From NCBI GenBank assembly GCA_033439685.1, contig JAUEDM010000001.1:1488001-1552000 (forward strand): a stretch of 64,000 bases of DNA, in the 5' to 3' direction. This DNA is from Apodospora peruviana. Its lineage: Eukaryota > Ascomycota > Sordariomycetes > Sordariales > Lasiosphaeriaceae. This document shows, piece after piece, positions 19,357 to 30,437 of the stretch; positions within the stretch are counted from its first letter, which is position 1; every line of letters begins with the position of its first letter. The notes beneath the pieces were generated by a model. The model ran no database searches and was not told the DNA's origin. It saw nothing but the letters and a program-made list of their open reading frames with translations. Both the position numbers and the translations under genes were made by a program.

Positions 19357-22300
19357 TCATCTACCCCCATCAGTGTCAGCAACAAACTTGACACTCTTTC
19401 TCCTTTCCCTCTCCACTCTGTCACCCCCGCGGCCCGGGCTGGAACTGAGGATGCTATTCCCCGCCCGCGGAGTGTTATGACCGCTTCCTCCTCCGCTAGC
19501 CAGCGTCTCACGCACACTCTCAACAGCGCGGCTCTGCGCGACGTCATACCCATCGCTGCGCACGCCTGGTTCAGAATTGCCCCCGTGTGCAGCAGCGGGA
19601 TCAGAGAAGTGTTGGTGATGACGATCGCTTCCAGGGGCCGCAGGGAACTGCTCTGCGGCACCGGCGGCGGCCCTAGTAGCTCTGTGAGTTGCTTCGCGCA
19701 CAGCGCGGCTGACTTCCTCGGTCCGCGCAGCCGCACTCTCGGCCCACCAGCGGCCTGGCAGGCAGGCATGCCCACACCCGTCGAGGGGACAGCATCCGTC
19801 GCTCGAGTCCGAAGAGGCGAGGTAGCCAGCTACGGAGCCGGTGGTGATAGTTTCGTACGTCTCTGATTCAAAAGCAGAATGCCAGCCCTGGATGCATGAG
19901 GAGTGGCCGCCGTGGCCACAACCGGGACAGTACCACCACGTGGCAAGGATCGGCTCGCTTTCGATGCTAGACGACCCTGAGCTCAAGCCCATTCCGATGG
20001 CGATTGGGGCGGGTGGCAGATTAGGGGTTGAATTGCGATGGCTGCAGATCGCGCAGGGACCCATCACGGCCTTGCATTTCTCACAACACCAAACAGATTC
20101 GGTTGTTGTGGACGTTCGGTCAATCTCCCGGGCTTTGTGGCACTTGGAGCACAAAAACCCGGCCTGGACACCCTGTTGTGCGGGGCCAAAGACAGTATTG
20201 TAGTTGTCGCCCCAGTTGGAGAGCACACCGCCAGGCCAGCCCTTCATGCAGATCTTGCGCAGGAGAGCGGCCTCGACGAAGAGCTTCATGCTCATTAAGC
20301 GAGAATGGTGTTGCCGCAGTATAGCAGCAGCTTGGAAAGAGTCAATGACATCCTCAGGGACTAGTGGTTTAAGGAGCAGAATGATTGCTGATGCGTTTAG
20401 GGCCGATGTCTTAGCCTCGAAGGCAAGAGCGCGAGTGATCAATGAGAACGGTTGAATTGGTGGCGAGGTTGTAGCCGAGAAGCTCGGTGATGGGCGGACA
20501 GGGTAAGGATATGGAGGGTCAGTGAACCAGCAGAGGTAGTCTGACTCGATGATGTACGGTGATCGTGCATCGTCAAGACTATCCGCCCCTGGGGAGTAAG
20601 GCAGCTGCTGAGGCGACTCGACAGAAAAGTCGCCATCGGTTTGTGAAGGGTACGGCGAGTCGAAGCTGCCGCTGGTCGTTTGTGTTATTAAGTGGTGTTC
20701 GTCAGTGTATGAGGTGAGGTTCGTCTCTGTCCTCTCAAGTTTCGTGCGGAAGGGACTTCCGTTGATACGTCCAGGTGAATCTGTGATCTTCTTTCCGCGT
20801 ACTCGGCTTTCGAACTCTCCATCGTCAGTGCCGCCGACGTGTTGAAACCCAGCTAGAGCGGATGCGTGTGTGGGCATGCTATTGTTCGACGTGCTTGTGA
20901 GTCCTGTAGTTCGTCTGCTCCCGGCTGAGATGGAGAAGAGCTGGCCGAAGCTCTCGTCCGAGTCCTGCCGCATAACAGGTGGCTTTCTCCTTCGGTTCGG
21001 TGAACCTGGCTCCGCGAACCCGTGTCCTTGGGCGCCCTTTGGTCGTGAGAACGGCACATCAATCGCTATACTCATCGCTTCCGTGTCGTAAAAGTCGTAT
21101 CCTTCCGTACTTGCCTGCGTGGTTTCGCTGTCCTGACTGGCAGTTGACAGGGGTACAGAGTCTAGACGCCTGCGGTTTTCGATAGAGTGCGATTGTATTC
21201 CGGGAGGAAGGGTGAAGCTCTCCGGCTCGAGAATCGGGGTCAGTTTCTTTCCTCGTCCACTCTCGTGGATATGAGTAATCTCCGAGTCATCTGACACGGG
21301 ACGTGCAAGGGGTGTGGGAACATTCGAGGTGCTCTCTAGCTCTTCTGATAACAAGGACCTTTGGTGTAGAGATCTGTCCAAGCTGGTCGCCGAAAATACT
21401 TTGCGAGGCGTCTCTTCCCCATCCACGGGCATGTCAACTGACACTTGGAATTTCTGGCCCCCCATCGTGGTCTTGCTCTCGCCTTTCTTCTTTGTTGAGA
21501 ACGAACCGCGGAGGCGAGCCATGCGCATCTCCAAGTGGTACTCACCCCGTCTGCGTAACACTAAGTCAATGCCATAAGCCAGAATCCGCCAGGTCTGCGC
21601 AAGCCGGAACTGGTTAACATATTCCGCAGCTTTGGCATAATGCTCGAGAATTCCTGCCACTCGCTCCGGCATGAGTCTCCCGCCGGGGAAATAGGGAAGT
21701 TCATGGTGGAGAGTTTCCAAGTAATTTACAGTAAGATACTCATAGACCTCAACTTTGGCGCTTGCGGGAACACGGCCAATAGCCATGGCCTGCTGCGGTC
21801 TATATATTCCAGTCACTTTGATGGTCTGTTCAAGAGACAAAATGTCTTCCAGACCAGAGCCGTTTGGCGGAGTGGTACTCAGGGCGCTTGTGGAGCGAGT
21901 GCTTGGCCGTCGCTTTCGGCTGCCTCGTCGCCTCGGCCCCAGAAAGCTTCCAATGACATCGTCCTCGGAGTCACTGCGGCTGACACTGAATCTGGGCGTG
22001 GTGGGAGCTGAACTGTAGGAAGGCAAGGGGATAGTTTCGGGGTGTAGGATGTGTGGGGGGCGGTGGGAGGGAGCACGTTCGTCCAAAAACATCAGTACGT
22101 CGCCGCGGGGTGAGAAAGACATGGTCGACACAGCCTGCCGGTCGATCACCTTGGGCGCAAATGTGACATCGCACTGGTTAAAAAGACCATCGTGGCCCGC
22201 TGTCCACAGAAGGTACTGGTCATGCCACAACATTGCACTGGGCGAACTGTCAAATCTCTGGATCTCCCTGTAGGGCATGGTCGGCCTGGCAAGATCCCAA

Positions 22301-23391
22301 ATGTGCACGGCGTTGACGCCGAACCTCCTCTGACTGCTCTCGTCGTAAGAGACAGCAATCTGAGAGGCCCGTTTTGCCTGTGATGTTGCTGACCACTGCC
22401 CGGGACGCCACGAAAGGGCAGCAACCGGTGCTGGAGTCGAAATGGTCCACTTTGCCTTTTGTCTCTTGTCGGCAGTCTTGGACATGTCCCACACATGGCA
22501 TTTGCTGTCCCACCCGGCACTGACAAGGTGCTCGCCATCCGGATGCCAGGCAATGGACGAGCATGTTCTCTCGTGAGCACTGATCCTCAATATGGGTGCG
22601 CTTGCCTTCCGAAGATCCCACTTCAGGACAGCACCTTGCTCGGTGCCACAGGCGAAAAGAAAGGCATCCTTGGGCGACCATTGGACATGGCGCACAGCGT
22701 CCGCATTGCATTTGAACGCTTGTACAGCGCGGAACGTGAGCCCGGTTCGCGTCTGGATGGGCAGGCGGATGTCAAAGCAGCGCACGATGCCGTCCTGGCT
22801 CCCAGAGAGCAGATAGCTGCCTCGGTGGGGATTGATGTCCAGCGTATTGACCTGCCTCGAGTCCTCGCGAATCTGTATAAAGTCGACGACACCGCCGGCA
22901 GGACCGGTTCCAACTCTGGCGAGGTCGTACTGGAAGATCTTACCGGTGGCGCACGCGGTGAAGATGGTCGTGTTCCCATGGCCGGTGCCCCATTTGACAT
23001 CCTTGATGGAGCGCTGGTCGGCGACAGACAATGCCGCGGCATTGCCTCTCGTGCTGGGCTGGGCAAGTATGCGGGCACGCAGGTCGACGCCGTCTTTGAT
23101 GTTCACTCCGTCAACGATATTGACCGTCTTGAGAATGAAAGGGCCGCCGAGTACGGCCGAGGTGCCGTCGGGCGACCGATCGATGGACGCAATGGGTACG
23201 CCGGCGTGGTAGACCGCATTCTGCGATGCGCTCGGGCGGTACTTGAGGACAGGCAGCGGCGAGCTGGTGATGCCGGCTGTGGCGGACGAGGATGGATGGC
23301 TGCCATCGTGCAAGGAGGACTCGGTCGCCGATTGTTTCCCTAATAGCTTGCGCATTATCTTTCCTTGATTGCCGATGTTGATATTGTACAT
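19357..23391 (-). CDS. rtc1: Rtc1/WDR24-like WD40 and RING-type zinc-finger protein (SEACAT/GATOR2 subunit)
   Basis: A single exon of 1344 residues runs from the ATG at 23391; a second in-frame ATG at 23355 (MRKLLGK) is also possible. The N-terminal third has WD40 repeats (SIKDVKWGTGH, NTLDINPHRGSYLLSGSQDG, VRHVQWSPKDAFLFACG, CSSIAWHPDGEHLVSAGWD). A long Ser/Pro-rich linker follows. A C-terminal Cys/His cluster about 130 residues before the end (CSKCHKARE, WCCEKCKAVMGPCAIC, WWYCPGCGHGGHSSCIQGW) matches the zinc-binding end of WDR24/Rtc1. The yeast orthologue (Rtc1/Sea2) belongs to the Seh1-associated complex at the vacuole, which relays amino-acid status to TORC1. The gene is divergent from Cactin across 586 bp. 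The order WD40, linker, RING makes the assignment firm; the basic tail after the zinc cluster is extra. Confidence 0.92.
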   Translation of the reverse strand: MYNINIGNQGKIMRKLLGKQSATESSLHDGSHPSSSATAGITSSPLPVLKYRPSASQNAVYHAGVPIASIDRSPDGTSAVLGGPFILKTVNIVDGVNIKDGVDLRARILAQPSTRGNAAALSVADQRSIKDVKWGTGHGNTTIFTACATGKIFQYDLARVGTGPAGGVVDFIQIREDSRQVNTLDINPHRGSYLLSGSQDGIVRCFDIRLPIQTRTGLTFRAVQAFKCNADAVRHVQWSPKDAFLFACGTEQGAVLKWDLRKASAPILRISAHERTCSSIAWHPDGEHLVSAGWDSKCHVWDMSKTADKRQKAKWTISTPAPVAALSWRPGQWSATSQAKRASQIAVSYDESSQRRFGVNAVHIWDLARPTMPYREIQRFDSSPSAMLWHDQYLLWTAGHDGLFNQCDVTFAPKVIDRQAVSTMSFSPRGDVLMFLDERAPSHRPPHILHPETIPLPSYSSAPTTPRFSVSRSDSEDDVIGSFLGPRRRGSRKRRPSTRSTSALSTTPPNGSGLEDILSLEQTIKVTGIYRPQQAMAIGRVPASAKVEVYEYLTVNYLETLHHELPYFPGGRLMPERVAGILEHYAKAAEYVNQFRLAQTWRILAYGIDLVLRRRGEYHLEMRMARLRGSFSTKKKGESKTTMGGQKFQVSVDMPVDGEETPRKVFSATSLDRSLHQRSLLSEELESTSNVPTPLARPVSDDSEITHIHESGRGKKLTPILEPESFTLPPGIQSHSIENRRRLDSVPLSTASQDSETTQASTEGYDFYDTEAMSIAIDVPFSRPKGAQGHGFAEPGSPNRRRKPPVMRQDSDESFGQLFSISAGSRRTTGLTSTSNNSMPTHASALAGFQHVGGTDDGEFESRVRGKKITDSPGRINGSPFRTKLERTETNLTSYTDEHHLITQTTSGSFDSPYPSQTDGDFSVESPQQLPYSPGADSLDDARSPYIIESDYLCWFTDPPYPYPVRPSPSFSATTSPPIQPFSLITRALAFEAKTSALNASAIILLLKPLVPEDVIDSFQAAAILRQHHSRLMSMKLFVEAALLRKICMKGWPGGVLSNWGDNYNTVFGPAQQGVQAGFLCSKCHKAREIDRTSTTTESVWCCEKCKAVMGPCAICSHRNSTPNLPPAPIAIGMGLSSGSSSIESEPILATWWYCPGCGHGGHSSCIQGWHSAFESETYETITTGSVAGYLASSDSSDGCCPLDGCGHACLPGRWWAESAAARTEEVSRAVREATHRATRAAAGAAEQFPAAPGSDRHHQHFSDPAAAHGGNSEPGVRSDGYDVAQSRAVESVRETLASGGGSGHNTPRAGNSILSSSPGRGGDRVERERRKSVKFVADTDGGR

Positions 23392-23977
23392 GACCAATGC
23401 TGTCCTAAGGTATCCTCCGGAAATCCGCCGCCGCCAGGAGCATTTTGAGCAGAGGTTGTCGGGTTATAGATGGTGATCCGGCGGATGGTGGATAGCGGAT
23501 GGGGATAGAGCTTCTCGCGATGCGCTCGGGACGATGGATTCCAGATCGGAGGAGTTGCCTTATCGTCAGATTCCCGTCCCCGGGATACCTGGTAGCCCCA
23601 AAGACATGGAACTCCCAGCTTCCGCTGCAGTGCCCGGGTCACTGTGGGTGAGTGATGGCGGGGGCGTGGCTGTCAGCTACAGGCGGCTGAAGCCCCTCAT
23701 TCGCCGCCTGTTGACGGCCACAGCACCAAGACTGCGCAACCCACCCCACCTTGTCGGACGATGGGATGGAAGCTGAATACCAGCCGCCAGAGTCGTCACA
23801 CAGCAGCTTTGCCCCGACGAAATCCAGTTTTCGCGGTCTACACCACCTTCTCTATATTACATCCCTTCAACTACCTGCTCCTCGACCCTACACCGCGCTC
23901 TTACGCATCTTCTTCATCCCGCAAGGAATCACAATCGACAGTTTGCATAGAAAACCGGAGAATTTTTGCGTGCAGCC
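23392..23977. promoter_or_regulatory. Divergent promoter region, Rtc1/Cactin
   Basis: These 586 bases separate the start codons of two divergently transcribed housekeeping-type genes. The Cactin-proximal part (23820-23960) is rich in CT and AT. No clear TATA box was found on either side. Confidence 0.5.
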
Positions 23978-25811
23978 ATGAATCCAGATCGACAGGCCAT
24001 GATAGCTGGCTGGAAGTCGCCGCGCAAAGCCGACCGAGACATCACGGCACCTCGACATGACCCAAGCAACCGCATCTCCAAGCCCGCACGTCAGCCACAG
24101 TCGAGATCAACTCCCGCAAGCGCAAACACAAGCAGCACCGGCAAGTACTTGACGCAGGACGAGCAGTCAGAGCAGTTTGTTGCCGACGAGGACAAGTTCG
24201 TCTTGAAGCAGGCAAAGAAGAAGGCCGACATTCGAGTTCGCGAACGCCGCGCCAAGCCCATCGACTATCTCGCCTTCAACTTGCGCTTTATCGATTCCGA
24301 CCGCGATATATTCGACGATGACGAGAAAGACATGGAAATTCACATTCCCGCGCCGGAAGCGGTCCTGAACATGCTGAATGTGGCGCAGCTGAAGGAGTTG
24401 GAGGAGGACATCAAGTCGTACCACACTCTCGAGGCCAACAGAATGAACAAGGACTACTGGACTGCCCTGCTGGCTCTATGCGTTGACCGGCAGCAGAAGC
24501 TTAAGCCTCAAGGCCCAGAAGGCCGCGCCGTGACCTCGGTGGCGTCCGACGTTGACAAAATCCTGAGCCCGAAGACGCTGGAGCAGCTCGAGGCCCTCGA
24601 GATACAGATCAAGGCGAAGCTCCAGTCCGACGGCCCCATCGACACGGACTACTGGGGAGAGCTTCTCAAGAGCTTGCTCGTTTACAAAGCCAGAGCCAAG
24701 CTGCAGAAGGTGTGTCAGACCATCAAGGCGGCCCGGGTCGAGCTTCTCAAGGCCAGCAACCCAGAAAAAGCCAAGGCTCTCGAAGAATCCAACACCAAAC
24801 CGGTGGCGACACCAAAGTCTGCCCAGAACTCAGCCAAGCCCGCGTCTCGGCCTGTTGCCCCCACGCCGGCTTCGCAGAGTTCCGCTCCTCCGCCGGGTAC
24901 GGCCCGTTTTGCGTCGACTGAGAACGAGGACTTCTCCCAGGCTACCAAGGCGCTGTACGATCGAGAAGTGGCACGCGGAGTGGGTGAGGGTGAGGAGATC
25001 TTCGCCGCGGAAGAGGCAGTTCCCAGTGGCACAAAGCCTCTCTGGGCTGAAAAGTACCGGCCTCGCAAGCCGCGCTACTTCAACCGCGTGCAGATGGGTT
25101 ACGAGTGGAACAAGTACAACCAGACACACTACGATCACGACAACCCGCCGCCAAAGGTCGTGCAAGGTTACCGGTTCAACATCTTTTATCCCGACCTCAT
25201 CGACAAGACCAAGGCGCCCACGTACAAGATCATCCGCGAGCACGGCCGTCGGAGAGGCGAGTCATTTGCCCCGGCCGGCAAGGAGGACACGTGCTTGATC
25301 CGCTTCATCGCCGGTCCGCCATACGAGGACATCGCATTCCGCATTGTTGACCGGGAGTGGGACTATAGCGCCAAGAAAGAACGCGGATTTAAAAGCAGTT
25401 TTGACAAGGTATGTCTGAGACTTTCTGATGCAGTGCCCCCTGTCTGGGATTAAAAAAAGTTTCGCGGTGCGTTGGCCAAGCGGCCCCCGAACGGCCACCC
25501 GACGTGGCCTCAAAGTATCCTTCTGCCTCAAGCGCAAAGCCACCTAACAGCCGCCACCATACCCGCGCGTTTATCTCCCATTGGTTTTTCTGTTTCTCAC
25601 TCTCTTGTTGCCTGATATTCATCCTTCTTGCTTTTTCTCTTCTGTTATGCCTTGGTCGCCTGACGTTACTAACGATATTTCCAACGTGTGTAGGGTATCC
25701 TCCAACTCCACTTCCAGTTTAAAAAGGTTCGTAATATTTTTGCGTGCATCACTTTGTTTTGGCCATGACCAGTTATTGACACTTTATGCACAGATATACT
25801 ACAGAAAGTGA
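23978..25811 (+). CDS. Cactin, spliceosome-associated protein
   Basis: Exons are 23978-25408, 25694-25726 and 25794-25811, giving 493 residues. Exon 1 ends KSSFDK at GTATGT. A 285-nt intron ends GTGTGTAG, then an 11-codon exon reads GILQLHFQFKK, and after a 67-nt intron the last exon reads IYYRK and TGA. The joined end matches the invariant Cactin C-terminus, which in other species also ends with a hydrophobic FHFK-like strand plus a Tyr/Arg-rich tail. Other hallmarks are RFNIFYPDLIDKTKAPTY and AGPPYEDIAFRIVDREWDYS in the C-terminal domain, and the mid-region PIDYLAFNLR and helical LNMLNVAQLKELEEDI. Cactin is a nuclear factor associated with the late spliceosome and sister-chromatid cohesion transcripts in other eukaryotes. 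The splice model is strongly supported by this match. Confidence 0.93.
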
Positions 25812-28131
25812 ATCACGAACGACCAAGTCACGTGCAGTTCAATACGTGGAATCCCGTACGAGGTTTTGGGCTCCGGAGGCGAAGCGGTGTTGGAAACGGC
25901 CGTCCAGGCCGGCAAGTGGGCCGAATTGTGGCTGCTGCGGCCCGTCTCTCAAGCATTGTCGCTGGTGTACAGGCCGGGTATGGTGTAGGAGTGCTCCAGG
26001 TTTCGCAGTGAAAGGGGCCACGCGGCGGCCGACCACAGACGGAGAAAGTCTGAGAAGCCCGCGATCATCACCTTCAATCCCCTCGATCTGTGACACCATT
26101 TCCCGGTGGCTGCTGCCTCGCTTTTATGGCCAGGCAGATCTGGATATTTGTACATCGGCATGCGGCCCGCTGGCGATGCTCTCTGCCGGCCTGAACTGGA
26201 GCAGGTGTGCTATTCGTCGCGATTGCTTGAACCGTCGCGACGGTTCAAGAGAGATAGGATCATGGGAATTAAACATGGGTCCCGCTCGGTCTCCCGGATC
26301 TGCTGCACCGAGGAGCGAGTACCACTCGCATTTGACCCGCGAAGACACAGGCAGGCGGTCACAGAGGCAGTGGTGAAGCAGGCAGAGCAAGATAGCTGGG
26401 CCGGACCAAGCAATCCCTGCCCCATAGCCGTTCGGTTCGCCGCTGTGCATGCGGACAGATATTGCTGTGGGATCGCAAATTGAACAGCTGCATTTCTTCG
26501 TCAGTCCTTCTAGAATGAGACAGCTTTTATTGCATACAAGGAAATTATTGCGAACCCATTGGCATGCCTAGGATAATCGATGATGCATGGGTGTTGGGCC
26601 TTTCCCAACCAACTCGCCAACCCGTTTTTCGCCCGGCGCAGGTGATTGGGCCGTTTCAAGCCAAATGTCCAGTGGCTGCACCTTGCCGATAAAGACGACC
26701 TCTTGTTTCCCGCCACTTCTCTTCTTCCCTCGCGTGCGGTCTGGGCCTGTCTGGTCCACGGCAGCATTGATCTTGTGCTTGGAACAAGGCAGGCAGACGC
26801 CTCAAGCACCTCAGGTAGACAGACAATAGCACCTAAGCTGGCCTGCCCATGAAGCCGCCCGAGCCAGAGCCCCGAGCTCTGAATCATTCATTCTTTGCTG
26901 GTGTTGAAGCCGTCGACGACAATAAGGCTTGTTGACGGGCGTAGATGGGACTACAAGGAGCCACAAGGCCGCCCGCTCCCGCGCAGCCTCGTGCTGCTCA
27001 TTGTATAACGCGGTAAAGGCTCTCTACGGTTGTGTTCAGCTAAAGACCAGATGCAAACCAGAAGCGCGAGTGAACCCCTGGCGTATTCTGTCATATTTTC
27101 TCCCCCTTCCCGCCTGTCTGCCATGGACTGTGGCGTTGAAGGGGACCGCCGGTTGCACGCTGCTATGTTCACAGGCCGGTTCTGCAACCACCGTGAGACT
27201 GGCCCGGCTTGCGGCCACGCCCACCACGTACACTTCACCCCCAGCTCTCCCGTGCAGTGCCATAGCCATGTTGCATGTGTGAGGTGTGTACGGAGTACAT
27301 AGATACGTACTCCCCACGTCGTGGAATGCCTTGCAGCCACAAAACCCCCTTTCTTCGTTTGTCCTCCTCCTGTCTTGACACACATACGGCCCTGCAGACA
27401 CACACGACGCAGGGTAGGAAACATGCTGTACAAGCTGCCGCCCAAATAGATCATACACAAAACGGCCGCACGTACGCCGGCTTTGCTTCGCAGTACACAT
27501 TACATCCCCAGGTTGGCCGCACTCTCATGGTACCTACGACATACGTTGCCTGCTAGGAGACATCGAGGTAGCTCTCCCGTCTGCCAAACAATGCGCTGGT
27601 CGGCTTGTCCTTTCCTTCACTTCTTCACTTGCATATGCTCCGTCGTCAGTCTCTGGCTGCTCCGTCGTTTCTCTCCCCGCACCCTTGCCCTCTGTGTTCT
27701 TCCGGAGGAGGGCGTTAAGCATCATACCCCGGCTCCTGGGATCTTCGCTGTCACCTTGGATGCTGCTTCTTGTTGTAGGTACCGGACTACATAGGCTCTC
27801 GCAAATCTGCATGAGGCCCTTGTCTATCGATCTGCCACTCCATCCCTTCATCCCCGCAAGTACATACACTACAACCCGCCTGCCAATAACATCCGGTCGA
27901 ACACAAGCTCATCGTGGACCAACGGCGGCTGTTCTTAAACTGAGACGCCGCTTTCACTCGTTCTTCATTCCATCGGGACTTGCCAGCAGCTATCAGGCAC
28001 GCTCTTGTCACCTCTTGGCTCTGTCGTCTTGATCCTTGCTTGACTGCCCTTTTTCTTCCTTCATTGTTCTCTTGTCGAAGATTATTAACACCGGGCATCA
28101 CCTACTACTTTTGAGACAACACCATTCGGTC
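25812..28131. other. Intergenic region and probable long 5' leader of the forkhead gene
   Basis: No gene is seen in these 2.3 kb. Bases 27300-28131 are strongly CT-rich with several short upstream frames, as expected for a long leader of a regulatory gene. The remainder has no convincing coding signal on either strand. A 24-bp palindrome at 26226-26249 is listed separately. Confidence 0.5.
26226..26249. repeat. 24-bp perfect palindrome
   Basis: The half-site CTTGAACCGTCG is followed immediately by its exact reverse complement. No spacer and no mismatch are present. It lies about 415 bases beyond the Cactin stop and 1.9 kb before the forkhead gene. Confidence 0.85.
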
Positions 28132-30437
28132 ATGGACCCTGAAATCGCAAGCGAGTTTCCTGCCGCCGTTACGCCTACCATCGGGCTAGAAGACTCTTGC
28201 GCAACAAAGCAGTCTCCAGACGTGTCTGAACTCGCCAGCCTAGTTACCGCGTATAGCTTGTCACCGGGACAGGCGACGCAGACGAGCTGTGCCTCCACCG
28301 CCATGGATCCGACTTCCGCCAGTCCAAACGGACAAAGCCAGTTCAGCGTGGACATCAGACCATTGCAGACGCACGACGAGAGGAGCCCGCGACCTTACAT
28401 GTCAACTCAACCCCAAGCAGAGGCGTTATGGGGTCTCTCTTTCAAGTTGCCAAGCCAAACCGGTGGCGATGAGTTCGAGCACTACACTATCCAAAGGTCA
28501 CCGATAACAGGCGGTTCGGCCCAGTCGTCCCCCCGTAGCTGGAGCCCTCCGGACCAATTCCAATCGTGGGAAAGCGCACCGCCCGAACATGTCCAGAGCC
28601 AGTATTGCAGGCAAAACCTACAGTCCAACAGCTACCAGCTTCGCGAGTGCCCCTCCACACCCAGAGAGAACCTCAATTACCGACAGAACAATGCCCACAT
28701 CTCCTCCGCCACATTTCCCACGAGCAGTCCCTACGGCTTCCAGTCCCAGAGCTTTGATGGGTCAGACGCCGACTTCCAGGTCCGGAGTCGTCCCGAACCA
28801 TACCACACACACTACCCGTCTCCAACAGGCGAAGGTGTTACCACTACCCAAGCTAGTCTCCCGTACTCACCATGCGATTCGACGCTGGGGTACAAACCAG
28901 ATGGTAGCCTCCCGAGTCCTAGCCCGGCATCAGATAAGGGTGATTATATGGCCCATGGACATCAGTACTCAAGCGAAACCGGTCTTCACAGCAGCAAAAA
29001 TCAAGACAACAGCGCTCTCTCCAGCCCAGTTGGCGGCAGCGGTGGCGGCTCCCCTGTCAACCTGTCGAGCAGCAACAACCTGAAGGGTGAGGAGCCATAC
29101 GCGCAGCTCATCTACCGCGCCTTCATGAGCACCAAGCCCCGGTACGCGATGACGCTGCAGGACATCTACCAGTGGTTCCGCGAGAACACCGAAAGGGGCA
29201 AGAGCGACAACAAGGGATGGCAGAACAGCATCCGACATAACCTGAGCATGAACCATGTGAGTCTGCCATCAATTTTCCTTGCTAACCAACCAGAGCGACA
29301 GTTGGCAGTGGCTAACACGGGGAGGGGGGGGGGAATCAGGCCTTTACCAAAACAGAACGCAAGTCAGACAGCAGCACCAGCCCTACGGCGGTCGAAAGCT
29401 CCGAGGGTGGCGCATCGAACCCGGTCCGCTTATCTACATCCAACGCAAATAATAACGCAGCAGCTGCAGCAGCGGCCGACAAGAAGTCAACCGAGTGGTA
29501 TCTTGAGCCGTGGGCCATAACCGACGGCGTGCAAAGCACAACTAGATACCGCAAGGGAAACCAGCGACGATGTGGAATCGGCGGTGGTGGCTTGAAAGTA
29601 ACAAGAACAGTTGCAGACACCGCCGCCGCTCACAAGCGGGGCGACTACATCGTGACCCGCGCCATGGCAGGTAGGAAAGGCGGCATACGGAACAGATTCA
29701 GCAGTGGCAGGTCATCAAGGCACCAGCAGAACCAGGCTATGAGGCTGCGGATTTCTGCAGGCAACCTGAACAACCACGCCATGAGTAGCAGCAGCGTTCT
29801 GATGCACCCTTACCATCACCTACCCCAGCAGCAACAACAACAACAGCAGCAGCAGCAGCAGCAGCAGCGGTACTCCAGCGGCATTGACTACAGCACCGGC
29901 GGCGGTATACACTACGACACTGGGACCGGGATGCCGTTCAAATTTCCCGCCGAATACGACTTTCATCCTCATCATCCTCATGCAACCGACCCACAGCTTT
30001 TCTCGCCGATAATGACAACCACCAACACCACAAGTCCGGCCGATCTTCGCCAACAGCAACAGAACATGATACAGCAGCATCGCGCGCCAAGCGAATCTTT
30101 GGTGGGTGGTGACGGGCCCCCAGAGCCCTTGACGCCCGAACCGGCCGCCTACGCGACGCTGCCTCTCGCTCAACCCGGAGGCGGGCTCAGCAGCAGCAGC
30201 AGTACCACCGGGACCTCGACTACGACAACTAGTAGTCCCGGGGGTGGTGGTCCATTTTATTCACATCCACACCACCATCATCATCAGAATAACAGTGTCG
30301 ACCTGTCTGGGTATCCGCTCCACCAACACCATCACCAGCATCAAAACATGGTGGGCGCCTACGACGAGACGAATGGTTGGGCTGCTGGTGGCGTGCATGT
30401 GGTGGACGGGACGACGGCGTATGGGCAGCCATACTAA
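28132..30437 (+). CDS. Forkhead (winged-helix) transcription factor
   Basis: Exons are 28132-29256 and 29340-30437 (intron GTGAGT, GGCTAACACGG, ATCAG), giving 740 residues. The first 318 residues are a disordered Ser/Pro/Gln-rich region. The forkhead domain begins EEPYAQLIYRAFMSTKPRYA near residue 319 and contains the recognition helix GWQNSIRHNLSMN; the intron falls right after MNH, inside the domain. Exon 2 resumes AFTKTERKS. A second conserved block, STEWYLEPWAITDGVQSTTR then YRKGNQRR, follows a low-complexity insert of about 45 residues. The tail holds a 14-Gln run and His-rich patches. The domain binds DNA as a monomer in the nucleus; the specific fungal subfamily is not determined. The gene has unusually large flanking intergenic spaces, consistent with complex regulation. 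Confidence 0.92.
29826..29867 (+). repeat. CAG/CAA polyglutamine tract
   Basis: Fourteen codons (mixed CAG and CAA, ending in a run of CAG) encode uninterrupted Gln within the forkhead protein tail. Being a triplet repeat in frame, it could vary in length among isolates without disrupting the protein. Confidence 0.9.

Noticed and set aside
22459..23343. 294-codon plus-strand frame
   Set aside because: It lies wholly antisense to the WD40 part of the Rtc1 gene; composition follows from the codon bias of the opposite strand.
25786..26376. 196-codon plus-strand frame downstream of Cactin
   Set aside because: It starts inside the last Cactin intron and exon, is Arg/Ser/Cys-rich without pattern, and is probably chance.
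29257..29339. Forkhead gene as two separate genes
   Set aside because: The 83-nt gap has standard donor, CTAAC branch and CAG acceptor, and joining completes the forkhead domain.
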